DNA of 27,971 nucleotides from Pilasporangium apinafurcum (Eukaryota > Oomycota > Peronosporomycetes > Pythiales > Pythiaceae): NCBI GenBank assembly GCA_001600495.1, contig BCKE01000115.1, forward strand, positions 1-27,971. The letters run 5' to 3'. A model generated the notes under the pieces. That model had not been told where the DNA came from and did not search any database. It worked only from the letters and a program-made list of their open reading frames with translations. Position numbers and translations under genes: made by a program. Shown piece by piece: positions 7,512 through 18,462 of the stretch. Every line of letters starts with the position of its first letter. Position 1 is the stretch's first letter.

Positions 7512-10500
7512 ATGGCGGCGAAGATGCCACGTAAGACCGATCGGTCGGCCGCCGGAGCTCCGGCCGGCAAAAGGGAGCCCTCCTTTAAAGACGGATCCAG
7601 GCGCGTAGATTGCTATCATGGCGATCGTTGCACGCTTGGTTCTTGCAAGAAATCGCATCCTAGCGGTTGCCTCTGTCCATCGTTCCCCGATGCGTGTGAA
7701 AATCCCGGACGTTGCGCATCGCGTCATCCATCAACCGTAGACAGGGAGAAGCGTTCCGACTGCAAGCATGGCGACGAGTGCACCATCAAGCAGTGCGCGT
7801 TCAAGCACCCCAATGGGCCTCTCTGTCCGTCCTACCCGAACTGTAGTGCTTCAGGCGCGGGTAAGGGTCCTGTGTGTGCCCGCCGTCATCCATCCAACAG
7901 TAACAGTTCGCCCAGTCAGGAGTCAGTACGAGGCGCCAATCCGACGAGACCTGTCGCGGTGAAAGGTTGCAGTGACGCACAAACGCGCCTGGATCAGCGG
8001 ATTGCGCACACGATTAAACGCCACAAAATGGCGATCGCGATCGAGGAGACGCGGTTGCAGGAGCTGCAGACAGCGATGCGGTCGCATGTGGACATCGATC
8101 TCGTGGGCGAGGAGTCTAAGAAGGCCGTGCAGGCCAGGATCACCGAGATGCACAAGCAGCTGGACGTGTTTCATAACGTGATTCGCCGCATTGCCGCACG
8201 CCGCGACCTCGAGGACAACCAGAAGCAACACCTGGCCAAGCGCGAGATCTTTCGCTTCCGTAACCGGCTACCGGCGTTCGGCAAGCGGCTCGAGATCGAG
8301 TCCTGCCTTCAGACGTCCAAGTTCACGATCGTGCAGGGACAAACGGGCTCGGGCAAGAGCACGCAGATTCCTCAGTACGCGGCAGATTTGGCGTGTTTCA
8401 CCGGAAAGCGCGTTCTGTGCACGCAACCAAGGAAACTGGCCGCGACCAGCCTAGCGACGCGCGTGGCCTTCGAGTACAGTGGCGGGTACGACAAGGTTAA
8501 AGTCGGCCACGCTGTAGGGTTCCGCGTCGGCGGGCGGTACAATTGCTCACCCAATGCTCGGATCGAGTTTGTCACGGAAGCCATCCTTCTGGACATGATA
8601 GTCAAGGCGCGGACAACAGGTACCGGCCCCAAGAATCCGTTCGCGAACGTGGGCTGCGTGATCATCGACGAGGCTCACGAGCGTAGCATCACGTGCGATT
8701 TGATCATGGGCTCCTTCAAGGAGTCGCACCCAAGCTTGCAGGACGTCAAGGTGGTCGTGATGTCCGCGACGATCGACTTGGCCATGTTTTCGGCCTTCTA
8801 TAATAACGCGCCAGTGATCGAGATCGAGGGTCGGATGTTCCCCGTGGACGTCAACTACGTCGCGTCTGGGCGAGACGGACTGCTCGACGCCAATCGTGTG
8901 GTCGTTGCCGTGGCGGAGTGCGCCATGACCATCCACCAGCGCTACCCTGATCCGACGGACGGTGACATCCTGTGTTTCCTGCCCGGCCAGGACGACGTCC
9001 TGCGCGCCAAGCAGCACTTTGAGACAGGTATTGCCAAGAGAGCAGGTCAAGGAGGAGCTTCGGTCATCCAGAGCCGCGTCGCCGCGCATGCTCTCTACGG
9101 GAAGCAAGATCCCCAGGAGCAGGAGCTCGTGTTCCAGAAGCACGTAGGCCCGGCCGCCGAACGTAAGCGGAAAGTGATTTTCTCGACCGACATCGCCGAG
9201 ACCTCGGTTACCATCGACGGTGTGGTCTTCGTGGTAGACTGTGGGCTTAAGAAAGACATGGTATACGATCCCGTGCGCAACATGTCGTCGCTCAAGGTCC
9301 ATGCGATCTCGCGCAGCTCGGCTATCCAACGCATGGGGCGCGCGGGCCGCACGCAGCCGGGTAAGTGCTTCCGCCTGTACTCGACCAAAGACTACAATGA
9401 GATGGAGATTGGAAGCGTTGCCGAAATCTTCCGCCAGCCGCTCTCGCTAGCTATGCTTACCCTGTATCACTTGGGCATCAACCCGCGGCAGTTCGCATGG
9501 ATCCAGAGCCCCAGTGACGATGCCATGGCGTTGGCCGAGGAAGAGCTAATGTATTTGGGCTCCATCGACGCGAGCAAACGATTGACCACGCTTGGGACAC
9601 TGATTGCCGAGGTTCAAATTGATCCGAAAATAGTACGGATGATTGATCGCGGCGCTCGCCAGGGGCTTGGGGCCGTGGTGACGGATCTAGCCGCCATCAT
9701 GTCGGTAGCGGACATATTCTTCTGGCGAGGCGGCAGCGACAAGAAATCGAAAGCAGAAGCGGCAATCAAAAAGGCGCGGCTCATGATCGAAGCGGACGGC
9801 GACATCGTCTCGATGTACCGTGTATTTTGTGTTTGGAAAATGATCCTGGAGACTGGAGTTGTCCAAGAGGACGGGACCAGACGTCAGCAGCCGCTCCCCA
9901 GTGGGAGCACTAATAATGGAAACGCGAATATCCTTGATGAAGATGAAGAGGAGGATGACGCGGAAGAAGCCATGCCCTCGTCGTATATTGCGGCGTTGGC
10001 GGCGACAGTCAAACAGTGCACGCAGGGAAACCCAAATTTCGACATGTGGAAGAAACAAGCGGACGAGGACGACGACGCGGCGTCGGACATCTGCGGTAGC
10101 GAGCTGTCCTTTGATGCCGACGACGACACGTCGTCCGAGTGCTTGGAGGAAGGGTCTCCACCAAAGCAAAAGAGTTCGAGCAAAGTGCAAAACAAATTCC
10201 AACGGGAGCGACTCGCGAAGAAGTGGTGCATGGAGCAGAGCCTGAACGGCAAAGCGCTCGGGATGGCATATACCTACAGCAAGGAGCTCCGTACAATCTT
10301 CCGTACGACGCCGGGCTGGAAAAGCGCCAAGAACGATGGGGCGGAGAGCACGACAGTCGATGGAGAATCCATCCGTCGCCTGATAACGGCTGGATACTTC
10401 ATGAATGCAGCGCGAATGAAGCCACAAGGTCGCGGTAATCCGCAATATTATGCTCTGTACTCCGGTGTCCTAGGATCGCTGTTCTTCGGGACAGCACTTA

Positions 10501-13500
10501 ATCCAGGCACCAATGACAGGGGCATCACCAGAGACGCCAAGGCGAATGGGATCGCTGAGCTCCCGCAGTGGATTCTTTTCGACAGCATTCTAAGATTAAC
10601 TTCGGCGATGTACCTATCGCTGGGCACTCCAATCAAAGAGGAGTGGATCCAGGAAGAGAGCACCCTATTCCATGAGTTGTGCACGGAAAAGAGTCGAGAT
10701 CTCCCGGTGGAAGTGCTCGAGTGGGAGAACATGTCCTTCCAGATCCTCCGGAGCGTGTTTGGGAAGGGATTCTCTAAGCTGAACGAGCTCGAAGTCGCGC
10801 TCAAGTGCAATCTGAGCGTGAACTCGGACCTCGGGAAAGTGACTGCGTGTTGTGCCCCAGGCATGAGAGACAAACTCCGAGCGACTTTAGAGAGGATCAT
10901 CACAACAGAACGGGCAAAGCTCGAGAAGGACATTGTGGAAGAAGTCTATATGGGAAACACCCGTGCGGTGTTGGGCAAGGGCTTCGAGGTCTCCGAGTTG
11001 CTCTTTGCGAATGAGTTTTCGACGTTGTTCGTCAGGAACCTGGGCCAGAAAACGGATGACGAGATGTACCAATTCGTGGAGCAACTGCGGAACAAATCGG
11101 CGGGCGGGAACAATCGCCGCCATCAGGCGCCTGCGGTACGGACGATCGATGTCGCGAGCCACGTCGGTGGGAAGTCATCGGCCACGATCCGGTTTATGTC
11201 GAAAGAAATCGCCAAGGAGGTCTACGACAACCTTCGCGGCGAGTTCAACAGTGAAGCTGAGGTCTTGGATGTCTCGCCTGGTCGTTTTGGACTCTCGTCT
11301 CAGAAAAACGGCCTGAAGCAGGACTTTGCGGGCAGAATCAAGCTTACGTGGGCCGATGGTGCCTCTAAACAAAAGGGCAAGGTCTTCTTCCCGTCTGCGG
11401 CGGATGCCAACAACTTCATCACCAATTGCTGCAATGTCAGGACGCTCGAGGCTTTGTCACCAGCAGCAGTCGGCGTCGATCTGAGCCGGCGGACCCAAGG
11501 CACGAATGGGATGGCAGCAATTGGGAGGAAAGCGCCGGCCGCGCTTCCTACAGTAAAGAGGGTGCCGCATCCATCCCAGCCAGGCAAGTTCGTGTTCATC
11601 TTTGATGAGGACAACGTTGTTGCCTTGGAGGCAGCCGATCGCGTGAATATACACTTTGGCGTGTCCATCAGCGGTCTCCCTTCCAGTATAGACGAAGTGG
11701 AGCTTCTCGGGCTCATCCGCCCGATTCCCGTTCTATATGCAAAGATTTCGAGGCAATCCGAGAAGAACGAGACAGCCGCCACCAGCGAGCAGGGCGTGCT
11801 GGAAGGAAGATCTCTGCGCATGTTACCTCTGCTGTCGTTCTTGAACAATTCTGCGATCCATTCGGATTTCTACGACCAGGCATCATGTCGCGCCGGTGTG
11901 GTAGTGTACTTCGACGATCTACGGCAACTCGAGACTACCTTTCTTAACGCCAGCGGGTCGGATCTATGGGACCCGGCCGATAGACCCAATGGACAGCCTG
12001 TTCGGATGGAGCTCGAGTATACTTACACCACCTCGATGCATTCGGAGCTGCATCGCTGCTACAAAGACCGAGTCGCGGAGGTGGTCGCGTTCGCGCGGAG
12101 CAAAGGCATCATCAGCGAAGAAATCCCATCGAAACATGCCAACGCGTCATCCAAGGCCATGGTGACCCTCAAGTTCCGCGGCGCCTCGTTGACGCTGTTG
12201 ACGCGTGTCCGTGAGCAGCTGGAAGCGTGTCTGGAATGCGAAAAGGTGGTGGGTGACAACGTGCGTCTGCTGTTCAGTTACACTGGCCGGATGTTGGCGC
12301 AGCAATTCCAGAGTGCGTCGCTGACGACTGCCGCGCAGCAGACATACATTCGTTGGATCCACAAGACGAGAGAATTCTGGGTGTACGGTGAGCCTGAACC
12401 GCGGCGACAAGCCATCGACAAACTCTCCAAGTTATCTGCGGATCTTGGCGCACTGGACGTCCTGGACAAGCTCGTTCGACTTGATCGACTCAAAGTGGCA
12501 GCGTTGGGTAATAACCTGGCGAAACCGCGCAGCAAAAAGATAGATTTTTCTGATACGCAGAAAGCACTCGCCAAGATCATTCGTGATTGCGACCAGCGAC
12601 CCTACTATTATCACATTAATGACAACGCGCGGATCTTGTTGTCCGGGACCAACGCCGCAGTGAACGCAGTGATCAACGCGTTCAGAAGCAAGGGATTGCT
12701 TTTCAAAGAGCGCGAGCGTGCGGCTGGCACCAAACCCATATGCGGCGCCTGCAGCGATGTCGTGGACGACCTCTACTTAATCTTGTCGTTGTGTAACCAC
12801 GCGTGCTGTGTTGTTTGCTTCGAGCATCAATTACGCTCCGACGGCCTGCCGCTCAAGTGTCCGACCTGCAAACAATCGATCCACGTGAACGACATCATCC
12901 GAAATGCCGACAACGAAATTGTGTCGTCGCTGGTCGAGAATGCGGTGTTTGAGTACGTCGCCGCGCACAAAGACACCTGTATGATCTGTCCGCGACCGGG
13001 GTGCAACCAAATCCTCCCAACGTACACTGGGATCCTGGAAGGTATGTGACCAATTGGGTGTTTTATGGTTTCTTTTGTTCACATCTTGACATAACCTGTG
13101 AGGACTGTTTGCTTGTATTGCTATTTGAAAGGCAAAAACGGAGGCAACTTCATCTTCTGTGACAACTGCCTCCAGTATTACTGCATCGACTGCTCCAACA
13201 AGAGCGGTCGCCACGTCCTCCGGCATGACGACGAATCCTGCGAGGATGTTCAGTCGGGCGGGTTGTCGAAGGTGGCCCAGCACGTGCGGCACATCCAAGA
13301 CAAGATTCTGAACCTGTGGTGCCCGAGGTGCGAGACACCTTTCCTCGATTTCTCAGGATGCACATCCGTTGAATGCGGCAATCCGTCCTGCAAGTGCTAC
13401 TTTTGCGCCAACTGCCTCGTGTACAACTCATTTTCGTCCAGTGAGACGCATGAGCACGTTCGACAGTGTGACAAGAATCCCAGTCAAGCCACGAACGGAG

Positions 13501-14093
13501 TCAAGAGCTATTTTGTGTGCGACCAAGCGCTTAGCGAGGTGCATCGTGCCATGCGTATTAAAAACCTAGTGACGTACTTCACGTCCGAGATCAAGAACGA
13601 GCTGCTACGCTTTAATGTACACATCCGCATCGCCAAGGATCTGCACGATCTAGGGATCAAGCTCCCGGTGGAGCTCCGCGGCAAGGCCAATGGCACCGCT
13701 CATTTGCAGCCGCATTTGACCTACATCCGAGACGAGCTGCTCAACTTGCGGTGCCCCGCGTGCCACCTCGTGTTCATCGACTTCGACTTCGACTCGTGTG
13801 CAGCGCTGACGTGCGCCAACACTGCCTGCAATCGCGGATTCTGCGCGTATTGTCTAGCGGATTGCCAAGAGGACGCACACGCCCACGTGAGTAAGTGTGA
13901 ATTGAACCCGAACCGGCCGTATTTCTACGTTACCAAAGAAATTTTCACGGATATTCACAAACGTCGACGGGAAAGCGCAATCGTGGATTATTTTCATGCG
14001 ATTACGCAACAAGATGCCGAGACTGCGCGTAGCGTCTGGAAGGAAATCCAAGAAGATCTCAAATACTTGGAACTCGAGGTGCCATCGCCGTAG
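7512..14093 (+). CDS. CCCH(x4)-DEAH RNA helicase-RBR ubiquitin ligase, 2163 aa, two exons
   Basis: Exons are 7512-13041 and 13132-14093, with the ATG at 7512 (the upstream in-frame TTG at 7506 is ignored). Four N-terminal CCCH fingers: C34-C40-C45-H49, C55-C62-C68-H72, C84-C90-C95-H99 and C105-C111-C122-H126; fingers 1 and 3 have the C-x5-C-x4-C-x3-H spacing of Nab2/ZC3H14 poly(A)-binding fingers. A coiled coil (~150-240) precedes the helicase: motif I GQTGSGKST (276-284), DEAH (386-389), SAT (418-420), motif V around STDIAETS and motif VI QRMGRAGRT (606-614). An acidic insert lies at ~805-880. The long middle is divergent. The C-terminus has RING1 (from C1744), an IBR (C1823, C1826...) spanning the intron, and two RING2-like modules (from C1907 and C2051). 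The helicase-then-RBR order matches plant DEAH11/12 proteins. It is expected to bind RNA, hydrolyse ATP and transfer ubiquitin; targets are unknown. Confidence 0.93.
13042..13131 (+). other. 90-nt intron in the DEAH-RBR gene
   Basis: The open frame of exon 1 would end at a TGA at 13047-13049, within GGTATGTGA. Removing GTATGT...GAAAG (donor at 13042, acceptor AG at 13130-13131, phase 1) joins the two halves in frame. It restores a continuous IBR domain: the Cys pair before the intron and the CxxC, CxxC, H and C ligands after it. A closer AG at 13101-13102 would put exon 2 out of frame with this donor. Confidence 0.85.
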
Positions 14094-14596
14094 GGAATAC
14101 GAATACGTAGTTTGAGAGAGATTGGGGATCACCCCGAAAACTTAGAGCAAATATATATCTTGTATTTATGATTAATGCGGTGCTTCATCCGAATCCATTA
14201 ATGCTATCATGAACACACTGACATTGAGCAGCAAAAAAGAGCCAATCGCAAATTAAGGCAGTTCCGCGAGCTCCAACTTTTAGTTCAAGCAGCCTCTGAT
14301 CGATTGAAACTCGCGGATGTGGTGCGGAAGGAGATGGCATGTGCCACGTGGCGGTTTCGACCGAAAAACAAACTTTCAACAACCAACGTGTCCTTCAGGA
14401 CTCGGTAGCAAATCCTGGAACGACCTGTGAAACTGAGTCAGCTGTCTACCGAACTTGGAATGCGGATTGTTTCCCTTCTTATGCAGTTGGGCGTCATTTT
14501 TCATTGCTGTTTGAAAATCGAGATTGCTATGCATTATGTCATACAAAACTATTATATATTATGCTGTTGCTCAAGAACTAGTGCAGTTTACATCGC
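14094..14596. other. Convergent 3' spacer
   Basis: This stretch lies between the 3' ends of the plus-strand DEAH-RBR gene and the minus-strand protease-like gene. It is AT-rich, with no frame that carries a recognisable motif. It should contain both polyadenylation regions. Confidence 0.5.
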
Positions 14597-16327
14597 CTAT
14601 AACCCACGTTGCCCCAGTGCACGATTTTGTACTTTAGCATGTATCTCCCGCTTGGATTGTAAGGGACACTGACTGCATTCTTGCTGGATGCCAATGCCTC
14701 CGAATTCTTCCGCCGACACTACTCTGAGCTTCGCCTGGTCGTCGCCGCTTGCCTTTTCACCATCTTCCTCGTGTGCAATCGGAGGCTTTACTTCGTTCTT
14801 ACTCTCGTCGTCATCGTTGGCATTGGTTTTAAATGCTTCTACGGACCAGTGTGATTCCTGCTGGGCTTCAGCTGTTCGTTCGGATTGGATATTATGGTCC
14901 ACCGTATCCCTCGCGAAGGTAGCTTCAAATCCTTCACCGCAATACGTATCGATTTCCACGTTATCAGACTTCGCAGCCGCATTCTCCTTCGTCTTTTCTC
15001 GAAGTTCGACTGGTAATACTAGTGATTGATCTCCATACTGCTGAAACTGGACCAATGTATGGAGCACTGGTGCCACGCCTTCGATGCGTTCAGTGAGCGA
15101 CGCAATGCCTCCTCTGCAATCTTGAAGCTCACCTAACAGGAGGGCAATCAATTGTTCCATTTGTGTCAGCCGAAGAGCCATTCCTTCTATCGCGGTTACC
15201 GCGCTCTCGCATCGACAACCACTTGCCCTGTCAGCTGCTAGCGGTGGAGTTTCAACAGATGGTCGGGGTTTCTCGCTCACACGGACACTCGTGAGCTCGA
15301 ACGAGTTCAGCATCTGCAGATGAAAATCATCGATTCCGTCAATCCGAGTCACTGGAAGCCGTTCGAGGATGGCCTGGGTTACCTCCCGGTAGTCATTGAA
15401 AATCGTGATGGAGCACCCCTGTATTGGAGAGATACGAGTTAGCCTAATCCGTTTACCATTAATAACTTCATCCTTCTGCATAACTACCCGTAGATTGAGT
15501 GTTGGGCGAGGATGCGAGTCAAAGAGAAGGAACTGAGCCTTGGCGTGACGCTCAGTAGAACAGAGCACCATGAGCGTCTCAGGAGGTTTAGTAAGCAAGC
15601 ATGCAACTGGGGATGGTCCACCACTGTCACATATGCGCTGGAGTAATTCCATGATGTTCTGAGAGGAGAGTTGTCGCTAGTCGCAAGAAAATCCATAGAA
15701 AGTGAGGTGTCACATACCGAGAATCAAAACTTACCGTCTCGGGTCAAAAACAAAACCAACCTGATCGGACATGCCAATATCGATGTTGTACTCCACCAAT
15801 CCGGGATTTTCAATCGGCACGTGGCCTTCTCCACACGCACGAAGAATCGCGACCGCTTCGTCAGCTGAACTGTGCTCACTCGCTAAGTATGGAAGACACA
15901 TTTCATACCACTGGACTCCGAGTGCCAGCACCTCCTCCAGCTCGTCAGCACGGATTCTGTTCCATTGTGGAACAGTAGAGAAGCGACTAGCGGCTGCTAG
16001 GGCGATGAACGTGCATGCAGATCGACCGTTGGAAAACGAATATTGACTGCGCGTGCATTGCTTCTCTGTGGGAGAAGGTATTAATGTTTGACGAGGCAGT
16101 TGTATCATCATCAAAAATCATGCTTCAGTAATCATGGTAACACACTTACGATACATAGCAGTTTTCCGTCTATACCCCATTGGTGTCGCAGTCGTGTCTA
16201 TGATGTGGAGACGTCGGAATCTCCTATGAGAACTTGAGGCGGTCCGGCTAGCCTTCCCAAATCCGCTCCCGGTTTGAAACTGACGCCTCTGATTCGTCCT
16301 GGCTTTGCAGAGGTAATATTGGTCCAT
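14597..16327 (-). CDS. Papain-fold cysteine-protease-like protein with coiled-coil acidic tail, ~511 aa, three exons
   Basis: The model uses exons 16327-16150, 16065-15735 and 15623-14597; the phases agree and give 511 codons plus TAA. Both donors are GTAAGT. Exon 2 has a Gly-Arg-Ser-Ala-Cys-Thr-Phe box followed by a helix (Cys ~77). Exon 3 has a hydrophobic strand ending in FDSHPR (Asp ~205, His ~207). A Cys at the start of a helix plus a later D-x-H is the arrangement of papain-like proteases, including the herpesvirus tegument deubiquitinase fold, so deubiquitinase or protease activity is a reasonable guess but not proven. Residues ~310-365 form a coiled coil. The C-terminal ~120 residues are Asp/Glu/Lys-rich, ending in a few Cys. 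The first exon is Arg-rich and the least certain part. An alternative AG at 15659-15660 would put exon 3 out of frame with the strong donor. Confidence 0.6.
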
Positions 16328-17225
16328 TTCCTCCAGTCACGGTAGCCGGAGACGGTGTCAGGCGAAAGAGGAAGCATTCTTTTCCTGGTCGCACGGAAGT
16401 AGTAACGGACAGCTAGTCTTAGGTTTAGGAGAGAGAGCGAGGTTGGTTTGCCCGTTCAGAAACCAGCTGAGCTCATTCGCCTTCTTTCACTCGATGGCCA
16501 TTGGAAACTGTACATTTATTAATAGATGCAGCGGCGTCAATGTTCGTTCGACAATATTTTCCACACAATCAGATGCTCAACCCGTCAAGTAGGAGATGTA
16601 ATCTAGGGGCGACGAGGATGGTAAGAGGGTCCTGTTATTCTTGAAATCTGAGCGGACTGACTATTCTTATTATTCACAGAAAAGATCATGATATTAATAT
16701 CTTATTATCCCTGAGGAACCGTGAGATCTCTTGTTTTTCTTTGAATGGTATATTTGTTTCACCGAGGTGTTCATCTGAACGACTGAAATATTCAACCTCG
16801 GCCGAAGTAGATACAGTAGGGTAACGAGGATATACGCAGAATATTAAGATCGTACTGTGTGCATTTGACCCATGAATGATCCTCTAGAGACTGAACGGTG
16901 ATAGCTAATGCAAGGGAAGCAAATATGAAATTGAACATGGTAATGTCATTATATACTGCACTTTTTGATTATATTATGATTGGCTACATTTATAAAATTC
17001 AATTAATCACGCATTCCTCTCGCAATCAATACGAAATACTCAAATTTTAGGGTAGTTTTGACATATCACCAAATCCGGAAATTTCTGTTGCACTGAGCTA
17101 AAAGGACAGCGATATAATTTTCTATCTTCTGACCCTAATTTTGTTGGCATGCTCATTACGCGTCATGCCTGGATTGAGAACGGTCACTTTGAAATTAACC
17201 ATTCCCAGCAGGTGTGCATGCCTCT
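16328..17225. other. AT-rich gene-free spacer
   Basis: No frame of convincing length or motif was seen. The stretch holds the upstream region of the protease-like gene on its left and ends at the solo LTR. It presumably includes the promoter of the minus-strand gene; no specific box is identified. Confidence 0.5.
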
Positions 17226-17578
17226 TGTGACGATTACTGATTTTCTTGGACTACTATTGGATAAAAATATTATTTTCGAGTTATTATTGGCTGAAATAAG
17301 AAGAGCTTGGAGGACGTTGGTGGGCGGAGGTGACAACTTGATGGCAAATTGAAAAAAGTGAATTAGATGGAGGACTTAGTTCGCTAGCGCTACATCTAAG
17401 CTCCCGTTGAATGCATGTTTTCCTAATCTGATTACGATCATCTTTCTACTTTCTTCCTTTACACATGTATTTATATGCAACTATGTATTTCTGACTATTT
17501 TCCCTCTTAATGTATTAAAATGACTTTGAGGTATGTAATATCGTCTGACCTCGAACGCAAGGTCAGGTATGTATTACA
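17226..17578 (-). mobile_element. Solo LTR (copy A) of an LTR retrotransposon
   Basis: Read on the minus strand this 353-bp block starts TGTAATAC and ends TCGTCACA, the TG...CA form of an LTR. It aligns almost base for base with the right-edge LTR over long stretches, for example around TCAAGTTGTCACCTCCGCCC and AGCTTAGATGTAGCGCTAGC. It lacks about 45 bp found near the 5' end of that copy. No primer-binding site or gag follows it, so it is a solo LTR. No clear target-site duplication is seen at these boundaries, which may be off by a few bases. A 67-codon frame that begins at 17149, upstream of the LTR, and runs into it is not a gene. Confidence 0.8.
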
Positions 17579-18462
17579 CAGTTCGTAGCCCTTAGAAATA
17601 GATGCAAAATTGCATAAAATTATGTATAAATATACACTTAACTATGGATCCGAAAACATTCTTCGATACACTTGGATCAATTAAATCCATGATCAAATCA
17701 CATTTTGGACATTTGAAGACTTGCTCTCGTTGTGATATTGTGGTTGGTTCTCGCTCAACCAAAGCAAGTCTTCGTAGTATAATGTCTTTTTATACTTGAC
17801 GATCTTTCTCCAGATCTTAATAAATGATACTTTTCGATCCTTTGGTATTGCTTGATAATGATAGTGATTATAACAAAATCAGCATATCAATTATTGCCAA
17901 GGGTACTGAGAATGCCACCCCAAGCAACAATGCGGGAGATCTAGCTATCGTCTAGCCACTGTGAGTAAAATACTCTGTAGCACCAGACAACACATTTTCT
18001 CTTTTTTCCTACGTTTTCTCTCTATAAAAACAGGCGGTCGAGTCTGACGATATAGTTCACACTGGAGAAGCAGAAGGATGTTTCTGAACGCATTGTTGTT
18101 GCGGTTCATAGTCTTACTATGACAGCCATTGGATCGACAATTTACTTCATTAAACATTCTATTACATAAAGTATTATACCTCCATATATCAAACTTTAGT
18201 CAACTTAACACTTAGTAAAATCATTGTTTAGTATTAATAGCTCGAAGCCCAGAGTAGGTAGTTGAGGACATGATAAGAGTACGAGGATGGAGGACGAAAA
18301 GCAAGGCTCTGGGTGAGCAAGATGGCTCTGTTTGCATGGATATATATCGTAACTCTCACTGATCAATTTGCTTTGAAGGCTTGAAATACCACAGGAGGAA
18401 GGGTGTACACCAGAGGAAACAAGTGCATATAGCTCATCTTCTTTCTACTAAATCAAGACGTC
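17579..18462. other. Spacer upstream of the CCCH gene
   Basis: AT-rich spacer holding a hairpin at 17715-17773 (listed separately) and the 5' region of the gene starting at 18463. Short frames at 17602-17799 and 17945-18157 have no recognisable motif. Confidence 0.5.
17715..17773. repeat. Imperfect hairpin with 11-bp perfect outer arms
   Basis: GAAGACTTGCT at 17715-17725 is the reverse complement of AGCAAGTCTTC at 17763-17773. An inner GGTTG/CAACC stem (17742-17746 and 17756-17760) has a 9-nt loop. The span is of the size of a small structured RNA or a pre-miRNA-like fold, or may be a degenerate mobile-element end. No function can be assigned. Confidence 0.6.

Noticed and set aside
8547-9329. 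260-codon minus-strand open frame inside the DEAH helicase
   Set aside because: It is the antisense shadow of the strongly conserved helicase motifs on the plus strand and has no domain of its own.
9687-10445. 252-codon minus-strand open frame antisense to the DEAH-RBR gene
   Set aside because: It overlaps the acidic insert and downstream coding sequence of the plus-strand gene; its Arg/Leu-rich composition is typical of an antisense frame in GC-rich coding DNA.
13098-13131. Reading the start of the second RBR frame (VRTVCLYCYLK) as coding, with two extra Cys
   Set aside because: A clean GT-AG intron ending at 13131 places these codons in the intron and restores the IBR domain in frame.
15484-15696. 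Joining the GTAAGT donor at 15734 to the AG at 15659-15660 in the protease-like gene
   Set aside because: That splice puts exon 3 into the wrong frame and removes the FDSHPR segment; the AG at 15624-15625 keeps the frame.
17149-17352. 67-codon plus-strand frame
   Set aside because: Most of it lies in the solo LTR and runs antisense to the element; similar LTRs elsewhere do not preserve it.
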